A stretch of 64,000 nt of DNA, taken from positions 1,020,248 through 1,084,247 of the forward strand of contig NZ_JBNAIM010000002.1 in assembly GCF_052048135.1 (NCBI RefSeq). The letters are read 5' to 3'. The notes under the pieces were generated by a model. The model did not search any database. It saw only the letters and a list, made by a program, of their open reading frames with translations, and was not told the DNA's origin. This DNA comes from Pelagibacter sp052048135. GTDB lineage: Bacteria; Pseudomonadota; Alphaproteobacteria; Pelagibacterales; Pelagibacteraceae. Of the stretch, positions 52,470 through 59,785 are shown piece by piece. The position numbers and the translations under genes are program-made. Numbering within the stretch: the stretch's first letter is position 1; every line of letters begins with the position of its first letter.

Positions 52470-53038
52470 TGTCAAACGCTCCTTTAATGCCAATGGCAAC
52501 TGCTGTATGGCTTGTCGAAAATACAACACTAACTTTTAAGCAAATTGCAGATTTTTGCAAACTTCATGAAGTAGAAGTACAGGGAATTGCAGATGGTGAA
52601 GTTGCAAAGGGTATAAAAGCATATAACCCAATTATTGCTGGACAACTTTCTAGGGAGGAGATCGAACTATCCTCAAAAGACGAAACAAGGCCTCTTGAGA
52701 TCAATAATACTGATATCGAAATATCTTATTCAGAAAAAAAAATTAAAAAATATGTACCATTATCAAAAAGACAAGATAAGCCTGATTCTGCATTGTGGCT
52801 TATTAAACATCATAATATTTTAAAAGATTCTCAAATAGCCAAGCTTATTGGCATAACAAAAAATTCGGTCACATCAATAAGAAACAAAAGTTACTGGAAC
52901 TACAATAATTTGAATCCAAAAGATCCTGTAGCTTTAAATCTAATTACTCAAAAAGATTTAATTAATGCTACTGAAAAAGCAGAAAGAAGAATAAAAAGAG
53001 AAAAAAAAGAGAAAGAAAAACATAAACAAACACAATAA
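52469..53038 (+). CDS. trcR: TrcR/DUF1013 family cell-cycle regulator
   Basis: Alphaproteobacterial protein; the Caulobacter homologue TrcR binds RNA polymerase-associated DNA and is linked to cell-cycle transcription. The 189-residue protein begins MSNAPLMPMATAVWLVENTTLTFKQIADFC, a conserved N terminus with a helix-turn-helix-like region. A second related segment follows (DSALWLIKHHNILKDSQIAKLIGITKNSVTSIRNKSYWN, about 106-145) and the tail is highly basic. It is joined to rpmE by a one-base overlap. Direct regulatory targets here are unknown. Confidence 0.88.
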   Translation: MSNAPLMPMATAVWLVENTTLTFKQIADFCKLHEVEVQGIADGEVAKGIKAYNPIIAGQLSREEIELSSKDETRPLEINNTDIEISYSEKKIKKYVPLSKRQDKPDSALWLIKHHNILKDSQIAKLIGITKNSVTSIRNKSYWNYNNLNPKDPVALNLITQKDLINATEKAERRIKREKKEKEKHKQTQ

Positions 53039-53051
53039 TTATTTAGGAATA

Positions 53052-53120
53052 ATGAATAAAATTAATAGACATAAAAATATAAAGATGATAACTACTCATT
53101 TTTTTGGAGGTAGTTATTAA
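53052..53120 (+). CDS. putative 22-residue leader ORF upstream of rpsU
   Basis: ATG at 53052, preceded by AGGA at 53045-53048, opens 22 codons (MNKINRHKNIKMITTHFFGG then SY) and stops at 53118-53120. The stop TAA shares a base with the ATT at 53116-53118 that I take as the rpsU start, and the Gly-Gly codons near the end are the GGAGG Shine-Dalgarno of rpsU. This is the arrangement expected for translational coupling. It is otherwise unrecognised and could be chance in a 65-bp gap. Confidence 0.35.
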   Translation: MNKINRHKNIKMITTHFFGGSY

Positions 53121-53310
53121 AATAGAAGTAAAAGATAATAATGTTGAACAAGCTTTGAGAGTTTTAAAGAGAAAACTTCAAAGAGATGGTTTTTTTAAGG
53201 TTATAAAATTAAAAAATACTTATGAAAAACCTTCTGAAAAGAAAAAAAGAATTCTTCAAGAAAATATTAAAAGAGTTAAAAAACTAAATAAACTAAAAAA
53301 TAGAATTTAA
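53116..53310 (+). CDS. rpsU: 30S ribosomal protein S21, apparent AUU start codon
   Basis: Small-subunit protein near the mRNA exit site involved in initiation. The family begins M-x-(I/V)-x-V-(R/K)-D-N-N-V-(D/E)-Q-A-L; here the matching segment is KIEVKDNNVEQALRVLKRK, preceded by ATT at 53116. A strong GGAGG (53106-53110) lies five bases upstream of ATT. No ATG or GTG is suitably placed, and the only common alternative, TTG at 53104, would add four residues and overlap its own ribosome-binding site. Starting at ATT gives 64 residues ending in a basic tail. Initiator tRNA follows 6 bp after the stop. Confidence 0.9.
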   Translation: MKIEVKDNNVEQALRVLKRKLQRDGFFKVIKLKNTYEKPSEKKKRILQENIKRVKKLNKLKNRI

Positions 53311-53316
53311 AAATAC

Positions 53317-53393
<77 letters not shown>

Positions 53394-53399
53394 ACTTAT

Positions 53400-54098
53400 C
53401 TATATTTTAAATTTCGATTTATTGCTATCGACCAAAAAAGCTTTAACAGTTTCTTTTGTCAATTGATCAAAAGATTTTCCGAACTGTTGTATTTTTTCAA
53501 TTATTGATGGAGGTATAGTAATTATATGACAACCCAATTTTTTTGCTTGAGTATAATTATACGGCTCTCTTACACTGGCCCATAAAATTTCAACGTTTTT
53601 AAAATTTTTAGCCATTCTGATACTTTTCATAATTTCTGGTATTGGATCTTTACCAGTATCGCCTGCTCTTCCTGCAAAAATAGAAATTATAACTTTTGTT
53701 TTTTTATTGATGACTTTTAAGATTTTTGCTGTTTGTTTAGCAGTATAAACTGCTGTGATATTTAATTTTATATTTCTATTGTTTAAGTCTCTTATGACTT
53801 TACCAGTAAATTTATTCTTTGAATTAACAACTGGTACTTTTACATAAATATTTTTTCCCCAATCATTTATTTTCACTCCTTGCTCTACCATAGAAGCATG
53901 GTTGTCTGCAAATACCTCTAGTGAAATAGGTTTGTTTTTACATACATTTAGTATTTTTTTTGAGTAAGATTTATAATCTTTTGCACCTGCTTTTCTCATT
54001 AAACTGGGGTTTGTAGTAAAACCTTTAACTATTTTTTTTTTGTTAAATTTTTTTATAAGATTAAGATCAGCAATATCACAAAAAATTTTAATACTCAT
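53400..54098 (-). CDS. transaldolase/fructose-6-phosphate aldolase family protein
   Basis: Small Schiff-base aldolase of the Fsa/TalC type. The 232-residue protein has KGFTTNPSLMRKAGAKDY near 25, the likely Schiff-base Lys87 in NIYVKVPVVN, NITAVYTAKQ near 113, ISIFAGRAGDTGKDP near 139 and ILWASVREPYN near 169. Together with transketolase it could complete the non-oxidative pentose phosphate pathway. True transaldolase versus F6P aldolase activity cannot be separated by eye. It follows pntB by 3 bp. Confidence 0.88.
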   Translation of the reverse strand: MSIKIFCDIADLNLIKKFNKKKIVKGFTTNPSLMRKAGAKDYKSYSKKILNVCKNKPISLEVFADNHASMVEQGVKINDWGKNIYVKVPVVNSKNKFTGKVIRDLNNRNIKLNITAVYTAKQTAKILKVINKKTKVIISIFAGRAGDTGKDPIPEIMKSIRMAKNFKNVEILWASVREPYNYTQAKKLGCHIITIPPSIIEKIQQFGKSFDQLTKETVKAFLVDSNKSKFKI

Positions 54099-54101
54099 AT
54101 A

Positions 54102-55499
54102 TTATAAATTTTTTGTGATGTCCTCTGTCATTTTTTTTGCATCAGCAAATAACATAAGTGTATTTTCTTTATAAAATAGATCGTTATCTATACCTGCATA
54201 TCCTGGGGAAAGACTTCTTTTTACAAATAACACAGATTTACATTTTTCTACATCTAATACTGGCATTCCATATATTGGACTTTGTGGATCAGTTTTGGCC
54301 ACTGGATTGGTTACGTCGTTAGCGCCAATTACAAAAGCTACATCTGCATTAGCAAAATCATTATTGATTTCCTCTAATTCAAACACTTCATCATAGGGCA
54401 CATTAGCTTCTGCCAATAATACGTTCATATGTCCTGGCATTCTACCTGCTACTGGGTGAATAGCATAAGATACTTTTATGTCATTTTTCTTTAAAGTATC
54501 AACCATTTCTCTTAGAGCATGTTGAGCTTGCGCTACTGCCATTCCATATCCAGGAACAATTATAACCGAAGAAGCATTTTTCATTAAAAAAGCAGCGTCA
54601 TCAGCATTTCCACTTTTGACCGGTCTTTGCTCTATAGAAGAATTTTGTAAAGTTTCATCTGTTGCACCAAATCCTCCTAAAATAACATTAAAGAAAGAAC
54701 GATTCATACCTTTGCACATAATGTATGAAAGTATAGCACCAGAAGAACCAACTAAGGCACCTGTAATTATTAAGGCTGTATTTTCTAAAGTAAAACCTAT
54801 ACCCGCTGCTGCCCAACCCGAATAAGAGTTAAGCATAGAAATTACAACTGGCATATCCGCCCCACCGATAGGAATTATTAGAAGAAAACCAATCAAAAAT
54901 GAAATGGCAAGTAATATCCAAAATAAATGCGACGATTGTGTTGAGCATAATAAATAAATTAAAATGATTATCATAAATAAAATCAGCGCATTTAATGGAT
55001 GTTGTCCTTTAAAAATGATTGGTGAACCAGACATAATTCCCTGGAGTTTTAAAAAAGCAATTATAGAACCTGAAAAAGTTATAGCTCCAACTGCAGCCCC
55101 GATAGACATCTCAATTAAACTACCAAGTTTTATATTTCCTTTTGTGCCTAAGTTAAATGCCTCCGGATTTAAAAAAGCAGAAATAGCAACAAAAACTGCA
55201 GCAAGACCTACCAAACTATGAAAGCCAGCTACTAACTCTGGCATAGCAGTCATTGGTATTCGATAAGCTATAAAAGCACCTACAGACCCCCCTACTAAAA
55301 TAAATATTAAAACATATAAAAATCCACTCGAAAAATTACCTACAGATAAAAATGTTACTGTTACAGCAATAATCATTCCTAAAATTCCAAACAAATTACC
55401 TTGTCTAGATGTTTCTGGAGATGACAAGCCTCTTAAAGCTAGAATAAATAATACACCAGAAACTAAATAAAATGTTGCTGATAAATTTGCAGATATCAT
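54102..55499 (-). CDS. pntB: NAD(P) transhydrogenase beta subunit
   Basis: Membrane and NADP(H)-binding subunit of the proton-translocating transhydrogenase, which uses the proton gradient to make NADPH from NADH. The 465-residue protein has about nine membrane helices in the first 275 residues and the C-terminal dIII domain with IVPGYGMAVAQAQHALREM near 317, HPVAGRMPGHMNVLLAEANVPYDEV and GANDVTNPVAKTDPQSPIYGMPVL. It overlaps the small membrane subunit by 4 bp. Confidence 0.97.
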   Translation of the reverse strand: MISANLSATFYLVSGVLFILALRGLSSPETSRQGNLFGILGMIIAVTVTFLSVGNFSSGFLYVLIFILVGGSVGAFIAYRIPMTAMPELVAGFHSLVGLAAVFVAISAFLNPEAFNLGTKGNIKLGSLIEMSIGAAVGAITFSGSIIAFLKLQGIMSGSPIIFKGQHPLNALILFMIIILIYLLCSTQSSHLFWILLAISFLIGFLLIIPIGGADMPVVISMLNSYSGWAAAGIGFTLENTALIITGALVGSSGAILSYIMCKGMNRSFFNVILGGFGATDETLQNSSIEQRPVKSGNADDAAFLMKNASSVIIVPGYGMAVAQAQHALREMVDTLKKNDIKVSYAIHPVAGRMPGHMNVLLAEANVPYDEVFELEEINNDFANADVAFVIGANDVTNPVAKTDPQSPIYGMPVLDVEKCKSVLFVKRSLSPGYAGIDNDLFYKENTLMLFADAKKMTEDITKNL

Positions 55500-55807
55500 C
55501 GCTTATCCTTTTTCTTTTTTTTATACATTGCTAACATTCTTTGCGTCACAAGAAAGCCTCCAAAAATATTGATTGCTGCTAATGCTATGGCTAAAAAACC
55601 AAAAACACTTGATGAATTAAAAATATTATCTGAATTTCCAGATAATCCTGCAATTATTGCTCCAACAATAATTACAGATGAAATTGCATTTGTAACAGAC
55701 ATTAGTGGAGTATGTAAAGAAGGTGTAACACTCCAAACGACATAATACCCAACAAAAATTGAGAGAATAAATATACTTAATCTAAATATTAAAGGGTCTA
55801 TTTCCAT
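55496..55807 (-). CDS. pntAB: NAD(P) transhydrogenase alpha subunit, membrane part
   Basis: Separate membrane segment of the alpha subunit in the three-polypeptide transhydrogenase used by many Alphaproteobacteria. The 103-residue protein has three hydrophobic helices (about 8-28, 40-60, 68-90) with the family sequence VWSVTPSLHTPLMSVTNAISSVIIVGAI. It lies one base after pntAA and overlaps pntB by 4 bp. Confidence 0.95.
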   Translation of the reverse strand: MEIDPLIFRLSIFILSIFVGYYVVWSVTPSLHTPLMSVTNAISSVIIVGAIIAGLSGNSDNIFNSSSVFGFLAIALAAINIFGGFLVTQRMLAMYKKKKKDKR

Positions 55808-55808
55808 T

Positions 55809-56897
55809 TTAATTAATTAATGTTTTTTTTATTATTTCATCCTCTAAGTTAATGTTAATTTTTTTAGTCTCTTTATCGAATAAATTTTCAATAAAATTAA
55901 ACATATTTTTCGCAAACAAATTTGAAGCAGATATTGGTAATTTATTTAAAATATTACTTTCACCCATAATTTTTATTCCATTTTTTTCTATAATTTTATC
56001 TACTTCGGTAAATGCTGAATTACCACCTTGAACTGCTGCCAGATCATATATTACAGAACCAGGTTGTAAATTATTGATCATATTTTCTTTTATTATTAAT
56101 GGTGCTTTCTTTCCAGGAATTAATGCTGTGCAAATTACTATATCAATTTTTTTTAAAGTTTCCGAAAGCAAATCTTCTTGTTTCTTTTTAAAATCTTCAG
56201 AAGCTTCTTTTGCATATCCTCCTTCAGTTTCTAAATTCTCAGTCCCCTCAACACTCAAAAATTTTCCACCCAAACTTTCTACTTGCTCTTTAGATGCCAT
56301 TCTTACATCTGTGGCGAAGACAATAGCGCCCATTCTTTTAGCTGTAGCTATTGCTTGAAGTCCAGCAACACCTGCTCCAACAACTAAAACCTTAGCGGCT
56401 GGAATCGTGCCTGCTGCTGTCATCATCATTGGAATTGCTTTTTCAAAATTTGCAAATGACTCAATTACAGCTTTATATCCTGCTAGGTTTGCTTGGGAGG
56501 ACAGAATGTCCATTGATTGAGCTCTGGTTATTCTTGGAAGTAACTCTAAAGAAAAAATATTAATTTTCTTTTTAATTAAATTATCTAGTTCATTTTTATT
56601 TTGATAAGGGTTTAAAACTCCAATTAAAGTTTGATCTTCTTTTAAAATAGAATTTTTTTCTTCTGATAATAACCCTAGCTGGACAATAACATTTACATCG
56701 CTCAAAATTTCTTTTTCATCATCAAGAATTTTAACACCTATATTTTGATATTCTTCATCAGCGATGTTTAAATGAGCTCCATAATTTTTAGGTAAAAGAA
56801 CCTCAAAACCAATTGTTTTATATTTTTTTGCTATTTCAGGAGTAATGGCAATCCTTTTTTCAATTTTTATGTTCTCTGATACTGATCCAATTTTCAT
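55809..56897 (-). CDS. pntAA: NAD(P) transhydrogenase alpha subunit, NAD-binding part
   Basis: Soluble dI domain that binds NAD(H). The 362-residue protein begins MKIGSVSENIKIEKRIAITPEIAKKYKTIG (alanine dehydrogenase/PNT N-terminal domain). The Rossmann fold carries VLVVGAGVAGLQAIATAKRMGAIVFATDVR near 171, and GKKAPLIIKENMINNLQPGSVIYDLAAVQGGN follows. It is 9 bp after the oxidase subunit IV-like gene and is the first long gene downstream of the 5S rRNA promoter on this strand. Confidence 0.96.
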   Translation of the reverse strand: MKIGSVSENIKIEKRIAITPEIAKKYKTIGFEVLLPKNYGAHLNIADEEYQNIGVKILDDEKEILSDVNVIVQLGLLSEEKNSILKEDQTLIGVLNPYQNKNELDNLIKKKINIFSLELLPRITRAQSMDILSSQANLAGYKAVIESFANFEKAIPMMMTAAGTIPAAKVLVVGAGVAGLQAIATAKRMGAIVFATDVRMASKEQVESLGGKFLSVEGTENLETEGGYAKEASEDFKKKQEDLLSETLKKIDIVICTALIPGKKAPLIIKENMINNLQPGSVIYDLAAVQGGNSAFTEVDKIIEKNGIKIMGESNILNKLPISASNLFAKNMFNFIENLFDKETKKININLEDEIIKKTLIN

Positions 56898-56906
56898 TGT
56901 AAATTT

Positions 56907-57017
56907 TTACAGTAAGAATATAGCCATTAAAACTAAAACTAATATTACCGCGACAGTTCCCCACAACACAAATTTTGTGAAATTATCCCAAGTTTTTTTA
57001 TGGTTTTCATTGTCCAT
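56907..57017 (-). CDS. aa3-type cytochrome c oxidase subunit IV-like small protein
   Basis: A 36-residue protein, MDNENHKKTWDNFTKFVLWG followed by one strongly hydrophobic helix (about 17-35). The pattern of an acidic/amide start, a Trp-x-x-Phe-x-x-Phe-x-x-Trp segment and a single helix fits the bacterial aa3 oxidase subunit IV family (COX4_pro_2). Its position directly before pntAA is also the usual one in Alphaproteobacteria. It would sit in the inner membrane at complex IV. Only 9 bp separates it from pntAA, and 5 bp from rpmJ, so co-transcription is likely. Confidence 0.75.
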   Translation of the reverse strand: MDNENHKKTWDNFTKFVLWGTVAVILVLVLMAIFLL

Positions 57018-57022
57018 AAAAA

Positions 57023-57148
57023 TTACTTTTGTCTTGCTTTAAATTTTGGGTTAGTTTTATTTATTATGTAAACTCTTCCTCTTCTTCTTACAAGTTTTGA
57101 GTTCAAATCTCTTTTTTTAATTGATTTTAATGAGCTTTTTATTTTCAT
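57023..57148 (-). CDS. rpmJ: 50S ribosomal protein L36, cysteine-free form
   Basis: A 41-residue protein, MKIKSSLKSIKKRDLNSKLV then RRRGRVYIINKTNPKFKARQ and K, matching the alphaproteobacterial L36 pattern (RRRGR-YIINKTNP-FKARQ). It has no cysteine, so it is the zinc-independent C-minus type. The start ATG at 57148 is only 14 bases from the 3' end of the 5S rRNA gene on the same strand, with no intervening terminator or clear ribosome-binding site, so it may be read from the 5S promoter. Confidence 0.94.
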   Translation of the reverse strand: MKIKSSLKSIKKRDLNSKLVRRRGRVYIINKTNPKFKARQK

Positions 57149-57162
57149 AAAATTTGAGTTTA

Positions 57163-57278
57163 GCCTGGCAAAGTCCTACTCTTCCATGTCTTAAGACAAA
57201 GTACCATCGGCGCAGAAGAGCTTGACTTCCGAGTTCGGAATGGGATCGGGTATTACCTCTTCGCTATAATCACCAGGC
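57163..57278 (-). rRNA. rrf: 5S ribosomal RNA, free-standing
   Basis: On the minus strand the gene runs from GCCTGGTG to TTGCCAGGC, the two ends pairing as helix I. It contains the conserved loop A to loop B sequence CCCGATCCCATTCCGAACTC and the CGCCGATGGTAC segment. Length is about 116 bases. No 16S or 23S sequence adjoins it in the window. It has its own promoter immediately upstream, and the next gene downstream is rpmJ. Confidence 0.96.
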
Positions 57279-57284
57279 GGAGTA

Positions 57285-57312
57285 TTTATACCTAAAGAAA
57301 AATTATAGTCAA
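57285..57312 (-). promoter_or_regulatory. sigma-70 promoter of the 5S rRNA gene
   Basis: On the minus strand TTGACT (57312-57307) and TATAAA (57290-57285) are separated by 16 bp. A start six to seven bases beyond the -10 element falls at 57278, the first base of the mature 5S. It fills most of the 52-bp gap between the glycosyltransferase gene and the 5S gene. This is the best promoter match in the window. Confidence 0.75.
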
Positions 57313-57330
57313 AGAGAAATTAAAATTTTA

Positions 57331-58053
57331 TTAAGATTTAAATGAATATAAAAATATTGTTTTTACTGCAATAAATGCATCTTTTAATCCAATTTTTTTT
57401 CCTTCTTCATAAGATCTCCCCTTATAAGTGATAGGAACTTCGTAAAATTTATTTTTTTTTTTTGCTAACTTAATAGTTACCTCCGGCTCAAAAGAAAAAG
57501 AATTTTCAACTAGAGTGATATTTTTAATCATAGAACTTTTGAATAATTTATAACCAGTCTCCATATCTGTTAAATTTAAATTAGTAACTAGATTGCATAA
57601 AAAAGTTAAAATTTTATTTGCTAAATAGTGCCAAAAAAAATGGATACGCACGTATTTTCCACCTCCTAGAAATCTGGAACCATAAACAACATCCGCATCT
57701 GTTTCAAAAAAAGGTAATAATAAATTTGGATAATCATTTGGATCATATTCTAGATCTGCATCTTGTATAATAACTATATCTCCAGTGATATTTTTTAACC
57801 CTGTTTGAATTGCTGAACCTTTGCCTAAATTTATCTTATGATAAAAAACACTTACATTAACCTTTTTTTCAATATTTTGTAATAACTCAACTGTTCCATC
57901 TGTAGAACAATCATCGATAATAATTATTTCATAATTCAAAAATTTATTTTTAATTAAACTTTTTTCTACTTCTTCAAAAATTTTATTTATTGTTTTTTTT
58001 TCATTAAAACAAGGTATTAAAATTGATAACTTTGATAAATTTCTATCCATCAT
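57331..58053 (-). CDS. family 2 glycosyltransferase (polyprenyl-phosphate sugar transferase type)
   Basis: A 240-residue GT-A enzyme resembling dolichyl/undecaprenyl-phosphate mannosyl- or glucosyltransferases. It has LSILIPCFNEKKTINKIFEEV at about 9, the nucleotide-sugar site EIIIIDDCSTDGTVELL near 43, KINLGKGSAIQTGL near 74, IVIIQDADLEYDPNDYPNLL near 92 (DXD motif) and METGYKLFKSSMIKN near 162. No C-terminal membrane domain is present. It probably makes a lipid-linked sugar donor, perhaps for the large membrane protein encoded 20 bp upstream on the same strand. The sugar is unknown. Confidence 0.88.
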   Translation of the reverse strand: MMDRNLSKLSILIPCFNEKKTINKIFEEVEKSLIKNKFLNYEIIIIDDCSTDGTVELLQNIEKKVNVSVFYHKINLGKGSAIQTGLKNITGDIVIIQDADLEYDPNDYPNLLLPFFETDADVVYGSRFLGGGKYVRIHFFWHYLANKILTFLCNLVTNLNLTDMETGYKLFKSSMIKNITLVENSFSFEPEVTIKLAKKKNKFYEVPITYKGRSYEEGKKIGLKDAFIAVKTIFLYSFKS

Positions 58054-58073
58054 AACTTAAAAAATTTATTATT

Positions 58074-59717
58074 TTAAAATTTACTTATAAATAAATAGTT
58101 ACTATTTTTATTAATTTGAACTTTTAAATTTGTACATATTATAGGTACATCCCAACAAAGTCTACCCTGCCAACCATTGGCTTTATTATTTTCTATATCA
58201 ACAAAAAAAATACTCATATAAGGTTTACTATTTTCAAAATCCTTAACATATTTATTATCTATTTTATCAATTCCAAAATAAATTTTATTTTTGTTAGAAA
58301 TTCTATTGATATTTTTTGAAAAATTAAATAGCAAACAAATAATTAAAATTGAAATAAATGTTTTATGAGTAATCCTTTTTTTCACAAAAAAAAATGAAAA
58401 AATTAAAAAAACAAATGTAATGAAATAAGGTATCGCAAAACGATAAACTGGAGAAAAAGATAGCCAAAAAATTAGACTAGTGATAAAAAAAATTGTTAAA
58501 TACAATCTTAAGTTATAAGATCTATAATAATTTTTATTTTGACTCTTTAATATAAAGAAAATAATAGCAATTGGTGATGACATGGTTAAAATATGATTCA
58601 ATATTTCAAAATAGTTTCTATTTAGCCAAAATGGAAACCATCTAAAATTTTGTAAATATTCTTGTCTTGACATAACACCTTTAGCCTCAGAATAACTTTT
58701 ATTTATTGTTTCTAAGATATTTTTTAAAGTCAAAAAATAATCATTAAACCAGCTCACATTAAAACATGAAAAACTATTAGGGAATCCAATACACCCTGTA
58801 TATATAAATTGTTGTATTAAAAATAGCGTTACAAGGAGATAAATCCATAAAAACTTAATTTCTAAAACATTTCTTTTTAAAAATTTAAAATTTTTAAAGT
58901 ATAAAATTATACAGAGAATTATGATTGGAATAGAGCTTAGCTTTATTAGTAAAGAAAAAATTGAAAAATTTAAAATTAGGAAAAATAATTTTTCTTTTTC
59001 ATTTTTATTTTGAGACTCAAAAAATTTTATAAAATATAAAATTACGATATTTGAATATATTGCAGATGGAATATCTACACCATACTCTGAAATTCTTGTA
59101 AATTTTAGAATAAAATAAAAAACAGAAATGATTGCAAACAATTTTGATAATTTCCAATCATTTTCAATTAAAATTTCATTAATTAAAAAAAATATAAAAA
59201 TTACATAAAGAATAAAAGATGGTAACGTTAAATAATCAAAATTATTATCCCACAAAAAAAATGAGGGATATATATTTAACCATAAAGAATTATAAACATA
59301 AGCTGCATTTGTATTTGCAATTCCAAATATTATTTTTTCTTTTATTAATAAGAGAGCATAAGGCAAATGATAATAACCAAAATCTTCATGATATTTTTGT
59401 GAAATAAATATTGGAACCAAGACTAGTAAAATAAGAAAAAAAATTATATTTCTTTTTGAAAAAAAACTTTTTTTTACAAATATCTTTTTAAAAAAAAAAA
59501 TTAATCCAAATAAAAAAATGATCAAACTTGAATAGATAGAAATTTTTGAAAAAAAATGTAAAAAAGTATTAAATATTGCTAAGAAAATGAAACCTAAAAA
59601 AATATTTTCAAATAAATTAAAATTTTCCTTAAAACCTATAATTTTACCCTGACCGGCAATTGAAGCTGAGATGAAAAAAAATGCAGTTAAAAAAAATATA
59701 AAATTTACTATGATCAT
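58074..59717 (-). CDS. large polytopic membrane protein, possible GT-C glycosyltransferase
   Basis: A 547-residue protein with roughly eleven or twelve hydrophobic segments spread from residue 2 to about 460 and a short soluble tail. A conserved-looking loop IYTGCIGFPNSFSCFNVSWFN (about 302-322) and the following NRNYFEIL region resemble polytopic proteins found in LPS and glycan gene clusters (LIC_10190-like or ArnT/GT39-like). Acidic residues in the first external loop (YHEDFGYYHLPYA, about 109-121) are in a place where GT-C enzymes keep catalytic Asp/Glu. It is probably served by the adjacent lipid-sugar transferase. The function is unproven. Confidence 0.6.
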   Translation of the reverse strand: MIIVNFIFFLTAFFFISASIAGQGKIIGFKENFNLFENIFLGFIFLAIFNTFLHFFSKISIYSSLIIFLFGLIFFFKKIFVKKSFFSKRNIIFFLILLVLVPIFISQKYHEDFGYYHLPYALLLIKEKIIFGIANTNAAYVYNSLWLNIYPSFFLWDNNFDYLTLPSFILYVIFIFFLINEILIENDWKLSKLFAIISVFYFILKFTRISEYGVDIPSAIYSNIVILYFIKFFESQNKNEKEKLFFLILNFSIFSLLIKLSSIPIIILCIILYFKNFKFLKRNVLEIKFLWIYLLVTLFLIQQFIYTGCIGFPNSFSCFNVSWFNDYFLTLKNILETINKSYSEAKGVMSRQEYLQNFRWFPFWLNRNYFEILNHILTMSSPIAIIFFILKSQNKNYYRSYNLRLYLTIFFITSLIFWLSFSPVYRFAIPYFITFVFLIFSFFFVKKRITHKTFISILIICLLFNFSKNINRISNKNKIYFGIDKIDNKYVKDFENSKPYMSIFFVDIENNKANGWQGRLCWDVPIICTNLKVQINKNSNYLFISKF

Positions 59718-59785
59718 TTTTTTTCTTTATAATTGTATTAGATTTATTAAATTTTAGAATAAAATAAACCTTTCCACAAAATTTT

